DNA from: Ancylostoma caninum
Taxonomy: Eukaryota; Nematoda; Chromadorea; Rhabditida; Ancylostomatidae
Assembly (NCBI GenBank): GCA_037903475.1
Contig: JBAJFG010000565.1
Span: 62,001-126,000, forward strand
Reading direction: 5' to 3'
DNA: 64,000 bases
This document shows positions 14,067 to 25,286 of this stretch, piece by piece (positions within the stretch are counted from its first letter, which is position 1; each line of letters opens with the position of its first letter). The notes under the pieces are model-generated. The model saw nothing but the letters and a program-made list of their open reading frames with translations. It was not told the DNA's origin and ran no database searches. The translations under genes were made by a program, and so were the position numbers.

Positions 14067-14447
14067 CGTATCCTGGCTTTTCCAGCAGAGCCACAGTGAA
14101 TCCACGCCATAACAGTATCCGTGCGTCCGTTCCCCTTTGTAAATCGTGAGAGCAATGGGAGGAAGTTAGGAGTTATCCGAAAACTTGAATAATTACGTAT
14201 TTGGTCACAGGAAGGTGTCACAATGGCCTAGAATGACGCAGGTTTTCTATGCATGTGAGTGTACAACTGGAATCTCTTCCGTGGCTGAAGAATCGTTCAG
14301 TTTTCGGACGGATACTAGGATGGGAACGTGCGGCATGTGGGAAGTGCGACGGATACCACCGCTGCACTGAGCCTAGAAAGCTCTCAGGCCGCACACAGAT
14401 CTCGCACATTCTACTCTACAGTGCAACAGTTAGTTTTGAGTGAAGAA

Positions 14448-16010
14448 CAGTGATATCCTGCTCTCTATATTGTGCTGCCTTAAAGCCTTGCTAGCTCTGT
14501 CTCATCCGTTGGCTGTGAGGCCGCCAGCGTAGGACAGCCACTGTGCAAGTATTTAGAAATTGCGGGTCCCGCGAGGATCTAGTCTCATCTCGCTCCATAA
14601 ATCGGTTTTTCGTATGACGTCCGTGCATCTCTCCCTCCACCATTGTCTATGCACTGCACTGCACAAAAGATTTCGCAAGACTCGTGGTCTGACCCAGAAA
14701 AATCTGGGTCCTTACCAGTCTTATATAGGAGGATTGCTCTTGTGTGCTCCTCTGGTGTCTCATTTTGGTTTCCATTATCTTCCTATTGTTTTCATCCTAC
14801 TGGGGTTTCTCAATGCCCTGAACGCAAGTGTGATAACCGTTTTGCACAATGTATTGATTTATCGATTTTGTGGATTTTTTTTGCTAACCTTGCTCAAGGG
14901 CCGGCGAGGCCGGCTACTTTTGCCAGAGGGTCGGTGAAGATATGCTCACTGGGGTTTCTTCATACGCTAAATACGAATATGGATGGTTTCGCGCCGAGGC
15001 CTCGATTTATCAATTTTATCGATATTTTTCACTTTTGCTCGGGAACGAGCAAGGATTTCTCTACTGGGGTTCTCCAATTACTCGACGTGCTGATTTCAGA
15101 AATAAGCATGGAATACGTTCTTATGCTTCCAGATCTATAAGCATTTCCTCACGGCCCCGACGAATCACTGGTTTAGACAACTCAGGACGAGTACGCCACC
15201 ATCGGCCCGCCCGCTACCACGGCCTTCGTCACCGCCGCCGCCAAGGCGGCCCTGCTGGCCCTCATCCTCGCCGCACCCGTAGGAGTTTCAACTGCGATTT
15301 TATTTGATTTAGCTTTGCTTAAGTTTTTATTTTCCGTTCACTCTACTGGATGCCTCGGCGGCGCAGGGGGGGGGGAGGAGCGAACGAGCCCCCGAAACTT
15401 TGATAGTTAAGGAAGTGGTATATAGGGGGGGCTTCCCTCCCGCACTCCCCAAACTCACGACTTCCTCGAGTTTGCCGACGAAGAGTGAATATTGTTGTTA
15501 TATTTGTACATATGCAAAGGGAGGAGGTTCGTATTTTTAGCGCCTCAAGAGGGGAAGAGTCGTTTGGGGCTCGATTTTTTACCATCATCACGCTTGACCT
15601 AAAACTGTTTTCCTCACCAGACTACTAGAAGAAAGAAACGGTGCGACCCAGGACTGTGTTGCCTTAGCTGATGAGGGTGAGATTATTTTTGGAGGTGATC
15701 GCCTTTGCCTACGAAACTGACTTCTCTGAAAGTGTTTTCTTTTTGGGAGCATTCTTAGCAGAAGATCCTTCTGAAGACAGGTTGATCGACAATGGCCCAC
15801 ATCGTGCTCGGTTGAGAGCAGAGAATTCTCTCAATCTTATTCGGCAACAAACAATTTTTTAAGAAAGGTGAAGGGTTCCAATTCGCAATCGGAGGTACGT
15901 TTGACATGTTGTCGCCCACTTTGTACGGTTTGCGTTAAGGCGTGTGCGTATTTTGTGGAATGTGACGGCGTAGTACTATCTTGCACAGAAGCTGTGGATA
16001 GGTTTTTGCA
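14448..16010. other. Unassigned, with ACTGGGGTT repeats and a GC island
   Basis: Three spaced copies of a short motif (CTACTGGGGTTTCTC-like at about 14798, 14946 and 15060) precede a GC-rich island at 15186-15284. That island has one frame reading EYATIGPPATTAFVTAAAK with almost all codons ending in G or C. A poly-G run lies near 15366. No gene can be supported. Confidence 0.35.
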
Positions 16011-16015
16011 ATATC
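16011..16015. repeat. Target-site duplication, left
   Basis: ATATC immediately before the TG of the 5' LTR, repeated exactly at 22490-22494 after the CA of the 3' LTR. Confidence 0.9.
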
Positions 16016-16654
16016 TGTCGCGCCATGCGCGACTCTGCCCTGTGGCGAGGTCGCGCCGCGCAGACCTGGCGCACGGTAGTTCCCACGCTGAGTCGCGTGC
16101 GGACGGCGCGGCGCGATTGATTTTCGAAATCAGTCGCTGCTGTGCTGTCGCGCCGGACGGTTGGGTTCTACGGTGCTCCCGCGTCGCTCGTTCTATCCGT
16201 GTCGTTCGTGATGATACCATCTGGAGTAGCAGGTCCTCCTCCGGCATACCATCGCCGTGTCCCGTGAGCAATACCACTTTACCATGTTCTGCTACTAAGC
16301 TGGCCCTAATACCATTTCGTTGTACATTATTATTGATTGCTGTGTATTGATGTCGTGTATATTCGTTACCATAAACTATCATCCATATCGTGTTCTGTTG
16401 TGTAGCAATATGTCGTTGTTCATATCCTACTTGTTCAGCACCATTGTGGGCGGGGCTGGGGTTGGAGGCGCAGCGTAGGGACCTTGTGAGGGAGACGGGA
16501 AGTGGGAAGCGGGATCCTAGGTTATCGGCCGGGTACGTCTGTGGGGATAGGCCGCCATTAGGTTAGTAGGAAGCGCATTCTCCACGGACGCGGCCAGTCG
16601 TGCTCGGGGTCTAACCTGAGCCACAGAGCCGCCGACGGACCCTGGGGCACGACA
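16016..16654 (+). repeat. 5' LTR
   Basis: Starts TGTCGCGCC and ends GGCACGACA. It contains five TACCAT hexamers. The minus-strand open frame through it is a shadow, because the same frame recurs in the 3' LTR. Confidence 0.88.
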
Positions 16655-16655
16655 A

Positions 16656-16670
16656 TGGTGCATCGGCCAG
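16656..16670 (+). other. Primer-binding site, tRNA-Gly type
   Basis: TGGTGCATCGGCCAG lies one base after the LTR. It matches the complement of a tRNA-Gly 3' end (TGG for CCA, then TGCATTGGCCGG or TGCGTCGGCCGG depending on isoacceptor) at about 13 of 15 positions. Confidence 0.65.
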
Positions 16671-19079
16671 CTGGGTTCATCCTGGCACCGAGCCCGGCGT
16701 TGCGCTTCCAGGGTGGAGTTTGCAGCAGTCTTCCAAACACCATATGTGGGCCCTAGTACGCGCATCCGCTTAGGTTCTAGTTCGGGCACATTAGCGCTAG
16801 GGCTTGGCTTGCGTGGGTAAGAGTTCATGTGCGAGGGTCACGACTGGGGTTATTGCATCTCCCATGTAGAGAAGCGAACCGGCGCTACCATTGGGACTGG
16901 TGGCAGCAGTTCTGGTGGTACAATCTCCAAAGCGGAGTTGCACCGGCGCTCCTGCCGGCACGCATTCGGGGATGTAGGCTCCATAAGCGCCTTGCGATTG
17001 TTGCGGCTTGTGGATGGGGAGGCGGACGGTTGGGCTGGCTGGCAGTAGTGTGGTTTTACTGTCGGCGCAGCACGCTGGTTGGATTCAGGCACCTACACGT
17101 CTGCAGGCCCATACAAACTGCACATGCGCACGCGCCCAGACTGTTGATCTACCTATGGCTCTTGCACGCGCAACAACCTCGCTCTGGTTCTCTTGTGTCT
17201 GGCCTTAATCTCCGGGGGTGCTCGTATATCCTTGCGGTACTTACTTGGGTAGAGCTCTCCGGTGTCACCCTTGGGTTCTCGCTCCCACCATTCTGTCTAC
17301 CAAACTGGCCACTACCATTCGCAGCAGCCCCTGCCCTCCCCACTAGTTGTTTAGCTCTTGTAGGGTTATGTCGCGCATAAGCTACCATCATTCACGTAAG
17401 CGTAGGTACCATGGCAGAGCATGTGGCCAGTGTTCTGCACAGTAGAATTACACGGCATCAATATATCTGGCTCAATCAATTTCTAGCAGATGGGAAGAAG
17501 GTAAGTTTGCGGGCTAGTCACCATCTCCACGGCTACCATCGACCCGGAGGATACCATCTCCTTACCATCTGAACGCCAACCGCTGCCCCTGAGGTTTACC
17601 CACGGATCGACGCATCGGAGACCTTCAATACCATCTGGAGACGCGATGAGGATACCATCTTCCACACCGAGGACAACCGGAACATGTCGGATTTACCATC
17701 TTCTTCGGCATTTTCTGCAGAATTCCAACTCCATCGGACAGCGACAACCGTGGAAGCCCAGGTTAACATCGGGATTGCGTCCTTTGAAGACCCCTTCCTG
17801 CAAAGAGAAGGAATTCCTGGACAGCATCCGCCTGGAGCAAGATCGTTCTTCCACGAAATACCATTTTACTACCACTACCAGTGTGATTCTCCGTGGATCA
17901 TCGCGACCGTTGCTCTACGGAGGATCACGACCCTCTACGGCCATCAACTGTGGACGCCTTACCATCATGGGACACATACCATGCCGTTAAGGCTGTTTGT
18001 AGGCATTATTACCATCTGCAGTTCATTCATCTTCCTTCGTTTAGGGATGGACGACACTTGCATTGCCTGTTCCAGCTGTCGCTTGGGGGATGTCTCGCAT
18101 GGTCCATTGTTGCAATCTACAGTTCGATGGTCCAACGATGCGAAAACACCGCTATGGCTTGTAGGACTCATCCACATGGATCTGGAAGTCGAAAGCATTC
18201 AGGTAAGTTTTGGATCGTTGGAGTTCCTCGAAGGTCTTGATGAGTTTTCCGAGTTTTGAGGTGTTTTTCGTGTCCTTGTGGGTTTCCTTAGTTCCGATTT
18301 CGTTTAGCCTAGTGCCGTTTGAGTTCCTTTAGCTGTCGTTTTCGTCCTACCATTGTAGTAGCTGGTTCCGAAGGGATCTTGTGGCAGGAGACTCCTCTGG
18401 AATCGTCTTGTGGCAGAAGACTTTCAGCTTACTCCTTTTGGTCGTGCGATTACGGCAGTTCACCATCTTCATGACGCTCACTCGGCAGGATACCATCAGC
18501 TACGACTTCGGAATTTCCTACCATCCAGTGGACACGGACTTCCTCTGATTGGCTCCACCGTCCCGTCATCACTACTCCGTGCTACTACTACCATTCCTCT
18601 TGAAACACCATCTGCGTCGACCGGCACCACTATCATCTTTATTTCAGGAGGCATTTCAGCTTGGAAACATCGCTGTGAATCTGTTCTTCCTTTATGACGC
18701 TGTGGGGAAAGCGGATTCACTCTGGAATACCTTCAATCCTCTACCATCTTTCAGGCGGACTGATTCGCTGTACTGGTCTTTTAGATGGTTCCCCAGGACA
18801 TCGTTTCAGCCGTCTACACCATTCTCCTCGTGCCGGAACGCTACACCTACCATCCTCACTACCATTTTTCTGGAGGCACAGTACCACCTGTGCCCAAAGA
18901 TACCATTTTTCTTCTTGTTGCAGGGCTTGAGCGACCTGGTGTATTCACAGGAGACTGTGGCCAGTGGAGATCAATGGCAATGCGACGAGTCAACCTCAAT
19001 TTCATTCCTATGGGCAGCCAAATGGGTACCATTTTGCATTTTCTGCTGGATAGAGGTAAGTTTCCTTAGTGTCTGACCT

Positions 19080-20160
19080 GCAGATCATGTTTCTCCCCAG
19101 TTTGTGCTGTTCCATCCCCTTGTTTTCTCCCTTCTCCCTATTCCTTTTGACACCCTTCTTCTTCCTTGTTTTCTTCTTTCCTATCATAGTTAGTGCATGC
19201 CTAGTCTTTATCGGTTTGTTAGTTCCTCTTTTAGTTTTCTACACCCTCTTTCTCTTTCCTTCCTGCTGTGGTACTGCATGCATGGTTTCCGTCGTTGGCG
19301 GTGGTAGTTTTCTTCCCTCCCCCCTTTTTTTTCTTCTTTTCTAGTTAGTGCACGCTTGCTTCTGTTTACCGGCCTCATTAGCTTCCCCTATTGTTTTTCA
19401 TAGTTTTCCTTTCCTTCTCCTCTCGTAGCAAGTAATTCCCCCCTCTTTTCTTCACCGTAGTCTGCGCTTCATTCTCCTCGTCCCTTCCTGTCCGTAGCGC
19501 ATGCCGAGCTCCTATCCTTCGGTTTAGTCGGTTTCTCTTTAAAATCTTCTATTATTCTTTTTCCTCTTCAATACCTCTATTCTTTATAGTCCCTTTCATC
19601 CCGCTCTTCATTTCCTTCCCCTCTTTTCTTCCTATCTCCGTGCCTTTCCTCTATATTCCTTCTCTTCTTTTAGTTTTCTTCATTTCTTACCCCCTTTCCT
19701 TACCTCCCTTTTCCTCCCCCTTTCCTTACCATAGTTTGTCCTATTTAGTTGTTTTCCTCTCTATCCTTTTCTTTCCTAGTGCATGCTTCGCCCCTACTAA
19801 TTGGTTTTCTTAGTTTCTTCCTTTCCTTTTCTTCCATCTCATTTGCCCCTCTCTTCTACCATAGTTTGCCCACCATAGTTCCTTCTGTGTAGTTTCTAGG
19901 TTCCCTTTGTCTTCTTCTTAAGTTTTTCTCTTCCTCTTGTACTTACTGTTTTTCTAATTTAGGTGTTCTTTCCTTCCACCCTCTTTCTTCACCCTTAGCT
20001 TCCTTTTCTACTACTTTCTTGTTTTTCTCTTAGACTTCAATCCTTTGTTTCATTTAGATTTTCTTTCTCTTCTTTCCTCCCCTTACTTTCTTCCACCTCC
20101 CATTTCCCTTCTTTCCTCTGTAGTTTCACTCTTGTAGTTCTTCTTCCTTTATCGCCCCTT
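19080..20160 (+). repeat. Pyrimidine-rich tract, about 1.1 kb
   Basis: A long irregular run of T and C with only scattered purines, mostly in TAGT/ATAG and TGCATGC islands. It is not a simple tandem repeat. On the other strand it would be a long polypurine tract, but it is far from the 3' LTR, so it is not a standard priming tract. Confidence 0.8.
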
Positions 20161-20877
20161 CTCGCTCGCGCACGCTTCGATTCGCTCTGCGTCGCTCACC
20201 CTATATACCATTAACACCAATTTATTCATACTTGTAGGCTCATCACCATCTTATCTACATCTACCACTTACATCAACCGCGTTGAGGTCGATTATCATAC
20301 CCTAACTCTGGCCCTACCTTGTTCCTTTCACCATAAACCTTAATGCAGTAGCTGTGTTGTTCAACTATCATTTTTACTACTACCTTAAAGTTGAACCTCA
20401 GTGTTCCTTGAATTGAAAACTTTCATTCAGGTAACCCTCTCAGCTACGTCCATTATGGTTTCACGTGCTTTTCCGAACATCTCTCCACACGGTTTGCGCC
20501 AGTCTTTGGGTAACGATACCATTAACCTCACTACGCCAATAGATGCAGGTAAGTTTTGCCGAGCCTTCGTTTTACCCTGGTTGCAATTGTCTCACCTAAT
20601 AACGAAGTACTAGTTAGTTAGAACTAGTTTAGATTAGAATATTTTTACCTTTTTTTCATTCTTGCCTTGTTTTTTCTTTATTCCTCTCTTGTTGCGGTAC
20701 CCTCGACAGTTGCAGCCATACCATACCCACCATAGAATACCATACCACTACGACGTCTGCGGCACCTCGACATTTGGAGTTCACCACCATCACAATTTCA
20801 GATTTTAGATCCAGATGTCCTTGTTGCGGTCGTCGTTAGCAGCGAACCACACGACGTCAACCACCATCAACTACCAT

Positions 20878-21290
20878 CTTGGTATGACCCGCTCACGTGG
20901 GGATGGGACGAAAACATCATACCCCCCTCGTTTGGTTGTTGTACTAATACCATTTTTGGCTCGGGACTTTACCACCCTTCATGAACGCTCTCTGAGGATC
21001 GAGAAACATCAGATCCTCACACTCACTCTGACCCGCCCTAGGTAAATTTTTCCATTCTATTGTGCCTAGACGCGTATCAGTTCCTTCACAGTGTTCCAGC
21101 CAAGCCACAATAGGTGGGAGTATGTTGTTGTACGACCCTTTTCTTGTGGGTTTGGGACGGAAACACCATAACCCCCCACTTTTGCTTGACTAACATCTTT
21201 TGGTTCAGGACTTACCCACCCTTGAAAATCAGTAGAGGACCAAGAAACACCGGTACCTCAACCTCGCCGCGGCCCACACTAGGTAAATTC
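20878..21290 (+). repeat. Diverged tandem duplication in LTR element
   Basis: Two units of about 170 bp, at about 20878-21050 and 21118-21290, align from TGGGACG(G)AAACA through GGAC(T)TTACCACCCTT to the shared end CTAGGTAAATT. The second is somewhat diverged. Confidence 0.65.
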
Positions 21291-21847
21291 CATCAACCAT
21301 GTGTTCAGGTCGTGTCGAGCCGCTGCCAGCCACTTCCGACTCATTCCATCAATGTCGAGCCGCTGTCAGCCATCACTCCCGAACCACTCCACCAGTCCGT
21401 AATGTCGAGCCGCTGAACTCCGTCCATCCTCGAGCCGCTGCACTGCCACGTCATCGTTCTACCACCTTGCCGTCGACAGTCAACGCCTTCGATCATGCCA
21501 CGCCGTTCACCGTCACTCGACCACTCACACGCCACCTCCAGTCAAGCAAGTCGTACGATCTCATCTACTTCCACTGTTCCACGTCCGTCGCCAGCTTCCA
21601 TTTAATGTGATACCTATGATCAGGAGACCCTTGCCTCCGGGCAACCCTTACGTCGCACTGTAGGTTACCCAGTAGGTAAGCATGTGCGACGTCTAGTTAA
21701 CCCGTAGGCATTGTGTTTGCTCCTGTATATACCATCTAACTCGTAGGTTAAGTTCCATTCTGCGAGCGGGTGACCTGCAAGTAGCTCAGCTACATACCAT
21801 TGATACTACCATTTATACTCTCGGCGACATTTTGCGGCGCCCCCCAG

Positions 21848-22489
21848 TGTCGCGCCGTGCGCGACTCTGCCCTGTGGCGGGGTCCCGCCGCGCAGACCTG
21901 GCGCACGGTAGTTCCCACGCTGAGTCGCGTGCGGACGGCGCGGCGCGATTGATTTTCGAAATCAGTCGCTGCCGTGCTGTCGCGCCGGACGGTTGGGTTC
22001 TACGGTGCTCCCGCGTCGCTCGTTCGATCCGTGTCGTTCGTGATGATACCATCTGGAGTAGCAGGTCCTCCTCCGGCATACCATCGCCGTGTCCCGTGAG
22101 CAATACCATTCCACCATGTTCTGCTACTGAGCTGGCCCCGATACCATTTCGTTGTACTTTATTATTGATCGTCGTGTGTTGATGTCGTGTATATTCGCTA
22201 CCATAAACCATCATACGTATCGTGTTCTGTTGTGTAGTAATATGTCGTTGTTCATATCCTACTTGTTCAGTAACACCATTGTGGGCGGGGCTGGGGTTGG
22301 GGGCGCAGCGTAGGGACCTTGTGAGGGAGACGGGAAGTGGGAAGCGGGATCCTAGGTTTCCGGCCGGGTACGTCTGTGGGGATAGGCCGCCATTAGGTTA
22401 GTAGGAAGCGCATTCTCCACGGACGCGGCCAGTCGTGCTCGGGGTCTAACCTGAGCCACTGAACCGCCGACGGACCCTGGGGCACGACA
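21848..22489 (+). repeat. 3' LTR
   Basis: About 96% identical by eye to 16016-16654, in the same orientation. It includes a 3-nt insertion in the CAGxxxCACCATTG region. It is followed directly by the ATATC duplication. Confidence 0.88.
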
Positions 22490-22494
22490 ATATC
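22490..22494. repeat. Target-site duplication, right
   Basis: ATATC, identical to 16011-16015. Confidence 0.9.
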
Positions 22495-23729
22495 ATGCTA
22501 ATGACGAAATTGCGCACCTGAAATGGACGTTAAGCGTAAGTCATCGATACACTGGACTTTTCCCATGTTTTCCTTTTGCAAACATGAACAAACTGAGCGT
22601 TTACTCGCAATGTTTCCTGCGCATTCATCTGAACACCGCTTATCACTTGCACCTCATGGCCGTAGTTTTAACTCTCATGGTGATCTTTTCAGGCCACAAC
22701 CTCAACTCTCTTCTTGAAGGCTGGGATCGAATGAAAAGTGTGAACGGTGATGAGCAATATGCACGAATATTATATTTTGTAAAGCTAACACCAATGCAGC
22801 TCATCGAGCACGAAGAAATTACCCCTGGTTGTTGAACTTTAGAAGACCCATCCATCATGCTGACATCATACTCGAGCCGCCTCTTCACAAATCATGCTAA
22901 GATATTAGATCTTCCCGATTTTACGTATGAATTCGCTAAAATTTTAATCGATGAGTGCCTTCAACGGCTTACAAGTGGTTTAATACATAGAACAAAACTT
23001 CAGAGTTTCATTTGGATTAACGTTGGGCCGCAAAGAAACTATAAACAACACGGCGAAATACCCGATATCACATCAAACTGAGTGAGTGTGTGTCTATTCG
23101 TTTGCACCTCTGTCATAATGCTAATTGTTCGTAACCAGCTATGGAGCCAAGCTAGGAAGAGACAACAGAATCGTACAGCCGCGTTGAAATTGCGGAAGCT
23201 GTGCCGAGTGGACTGGACTCTGCTCTGTTAGAGAAGCCATAGCTCGCGCTCTGTGAGTTTCATATGTGATCATAAACATACGCTCATCTAATTTCAGAAG
23301 TAACGGCCGCGGCTATGTCATCAAAGAGTCAGGATCGAAGCCGAGGCAGGCAAGCGTGGGCAATTAGACGACGTTTTCCAGATCACAGGAGTTTCACAAA
23401 ACGTAGGCGCTTTTCACCACACGCTGCCTTGTCCGTTCTGTATTGAAAACATCCCAGTTACTTATTGAGATGAGCATTACTGAGACTTTCTGTGTTTGTT
23501 TCTAGTTCACTTCTCTTTTTAGGGTTGTTCCTGTTGTGATATAACCACTCATAGTTTATCACTTGTTAGCACCTGAGCTCCATTTAACTGCACTTGATAT
23601 GACACAGAAGAATCACCATTGATACTCACCACATCTGATTCTGCCTCACTGTCATCTGCTGAGAATTTTTTTGGTATTACGTTCAGAGTGCATTATTTTC
23701 CATAGGTCAAGGCTCTACTCTAAGCAAAT
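22495..23729. other. Unassigned between LTR element and Penelope-like relic
   Basis: Short open frames only. Upstream parts of the Penelope-like element may be present in eroded form but were not recognisable. Confidence 0.35.
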
Positions 23730-24605
23730 CAGGATACTAGCTACGGGACAACGGCTTGCACCAAACGCTAGCCATTGCGTTCATGTGTGAAATTGAACAG
23801 CTTGTATTGGAACCCATACCGCTTCTATATTGCCGTTACATCGACGATTTCTGCATTGTATGTTCAACTCCGGGCGATTTAGACAGTTGCTTCAATCTTC
23901 TAAATCAACGGTCGTCTCATGTGGAATTCACCAGGGTAAGGCCAGGGGGCAGTAATTGCTTCTTGTGAACGTGCAGGTGTGTGCGTGCAAGGGGGAGGAG
24001 AAAACGAAGTAATTTAATGGACCTAGTCGTAAAAACATCATAATTCATTTTCTTTCTGCTCATCCAAGGGAAGAAATACATGCTGGGAAGTATGTTAACC
24101 ACAAAAGTTTTCATCGGAAGTCCTGAAGCGAAGAAGTTTGGTAAAACTGGTCAAACACATCAAACTCACTAATGGTTACACTGAGACCGTGTGCCCTAGA
24201 AGATCAGGTCGATTTTGTCAAGGTAGGAATCGAGCACCATAGGACAACTCTAAAATCGCTTCCTGCTTGCATCAGATGACGTAAGCATGGCGGTAAGGGC
24301 CAGTTTGCATAAATCCAATTTCGAAGATCACGTAGAAGTCGTAGAGATAATACCAGCTAGTCTGAAGACTTAGCTCGTTCCGAACCACTTTTATAATCAG
24401 CTGTGTAACCTTCAACTGTGAAATATGCCCATTTTGCGAAGAGGGAGGCAGCGTGGTCTCGAGTGTTGTGTATCTTACACCTGCCATGCACGTGGAGATC
24501 ACTACATAGGGGAAAAAAGCCATCTCTCTATATACATCTGGACGCCACGACCAGATCCAGAATATCAGCACCTCTTGATGCTAATCGCAGATGGAAATTG
24601 ACATA
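23730..24605 (+). pseudogene. Penelope-like retroelement relic (RT + GIY-YIG)
   Basis: Reverse-transcriptase sequence at 23740-23968 has the catalytic block YCRYIDDFCIVCST with both Asp residues, then a FTRVRPG segment. It continues out of frame as NIIIHFLSAHPR and NGYTETV. At 24470-24600 a Cys-rich VVYLT..CHARGDHYIGE segment and LDATTRSRISAPL match the GIY-YIG endonuclease end used by Penelope-like elements. Stops and frame changes make it inactive. The order RT then GIY-YIG on one strand supports a single degraded element. Confidence 0.75.
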
Positions 24606-25286
24606 GTCATGGAAACTGTTCATTTGTTCATTTGAGGCAGCACTCAAAATCTTGACGTGGGAGAACAAAATTGTAGCTCGCATAACATTTGAATCGTTGT
24701 GAATAATTCCTAGATCTCCAAAGATGAATAGGAAGGAAGAGTGCATCGCAGTGACAAACGGACTGGCTCTACAGGTCTTTGCAGGTCTTAACCGACGAGG
24801 TCAGATGCGGAGGCACCCTTCCTAGTGGTAATGGCACACCTACTTTACATGGCGGCCCACTTACATCGCGACTAAACGGCTGTTTAGGCGAGTTTTGCTT
24901 TTCTAATCTCATTTTGTTTTTAATCTCCTGTTGAAGTACAACTTGGCTCCTCGTGGTATGATACGTGCATTTGGATCGAGATGTAGTGATGATGATGGAG
25001 CTATCTCTTTACTATAATGATGAGCGGGTCCATCTTTTGACTATGTGAGGTGTGCGCCTGTGCGGGATACATCAATGATGGGTCCACTGATGGGCGAGCA
25101 AGCCCCGGCGCCCCGTAAAGGAAGGATACAGACGAACGTGTTCACTGCCTTGAAGATGGAGATGGTTTTCGGAATGAGACCTATGTTAGGGAAGAGCTGC
25201 GCAGATGGGTGAAGAGGACACGGGGGCCCATACGTAGCCAAAAACACGTCAGGTGCGTCTATCCTACGATTATGAACACAAAACAA
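24606..25286. other. Unassigned
   Basis: No supported feature. Sequence around 25040-25230 is GC-richer, but its frames match nothing known to me. Confidence 0.35.

Larger units (their letters stand above)
12489..14447. mobile_element. Large foldback element with minisatellite core
   Basis: Arms at 12489-12887 and 14069-14447 are reverse complements over almost 380 bp, with a small indel near 12835. The same peptide-like shadow (FYACECTTGISSV) is readable in opposite directions from each arm. The loop holds exon-like sequence (13157-13435) and a degenerate tandem array (13500-14066). The outer ends read GTTCxTCACTC. No clear target duplication flanks them. Related sequence lies at 58885-59060, where a similar array ends in GGTAAATCTCGAGGGCAATG. 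Confidence 0.75.
16671..21847 (+). other. LTR element interior: TACCAT array and splice-like ends
   Basis: The interior holds most of about 43 TACCAT copies in the element, densest at 17530-19030. Donor-like GGTAAGT/GGTAAATT sites lie at about 17500, 18202, 19055, 20549, 21041 and 21282. Acceptor-like TTTCAG/TTGCAG sites lie near 18645, 18750 and 18920. Open frames at 16829-17380, 17684-18259 and 18549-19076 match no family known to me. GTCGAGCCGCTG or a close variant recurs four times between 21313 and 21442. Confidence 0.7.
16016..22489 (+). mobile_element. Complete LTR retroelement without recognisable coding (LARD-like)
   Basis: A 6,474-bp unit bounded by TG...CA LTRs of 639 and 642 bp and a perfect 5-bp target duplication. 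The LTRs differ at roughly 25 sites plus one 3-nt indel by eye, about 96% identical, so it is not very recent. A tRNA-Gly-type primer site begins one base inside the 5' LTR, giving plus orientation. The 5.2-kb interior shows no gag, protease, RT, RNase H or integrase motif in any frame. The frames there are short and lack family signals. No purine tract precedes the 3' LTR. It is best read as a non-autonomous derivative mobilised in trans, with an interior of repeated short motifs. Confidence 0.88.

Noticed and set aside
15837..16382. 181-codon minus-strand frame and its partner at 21813-22214
   Set aside because: Both are the LTR read backwards; the duplication explains the shared peptide.
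16829..19076. Plus-strand frames of 183, 191 and 175 codons in the LTR element
   Set aside because: Amino-acid patterns are dominated by the TACCAT words and pyrimidine bias; no gag or pol motif in any of them.
21826..21847. Purine tract before the 3' LTR
   Set aside because: The bases there are GCGGCGCCCCCCAG-like, not purine-rich on the plus strand.
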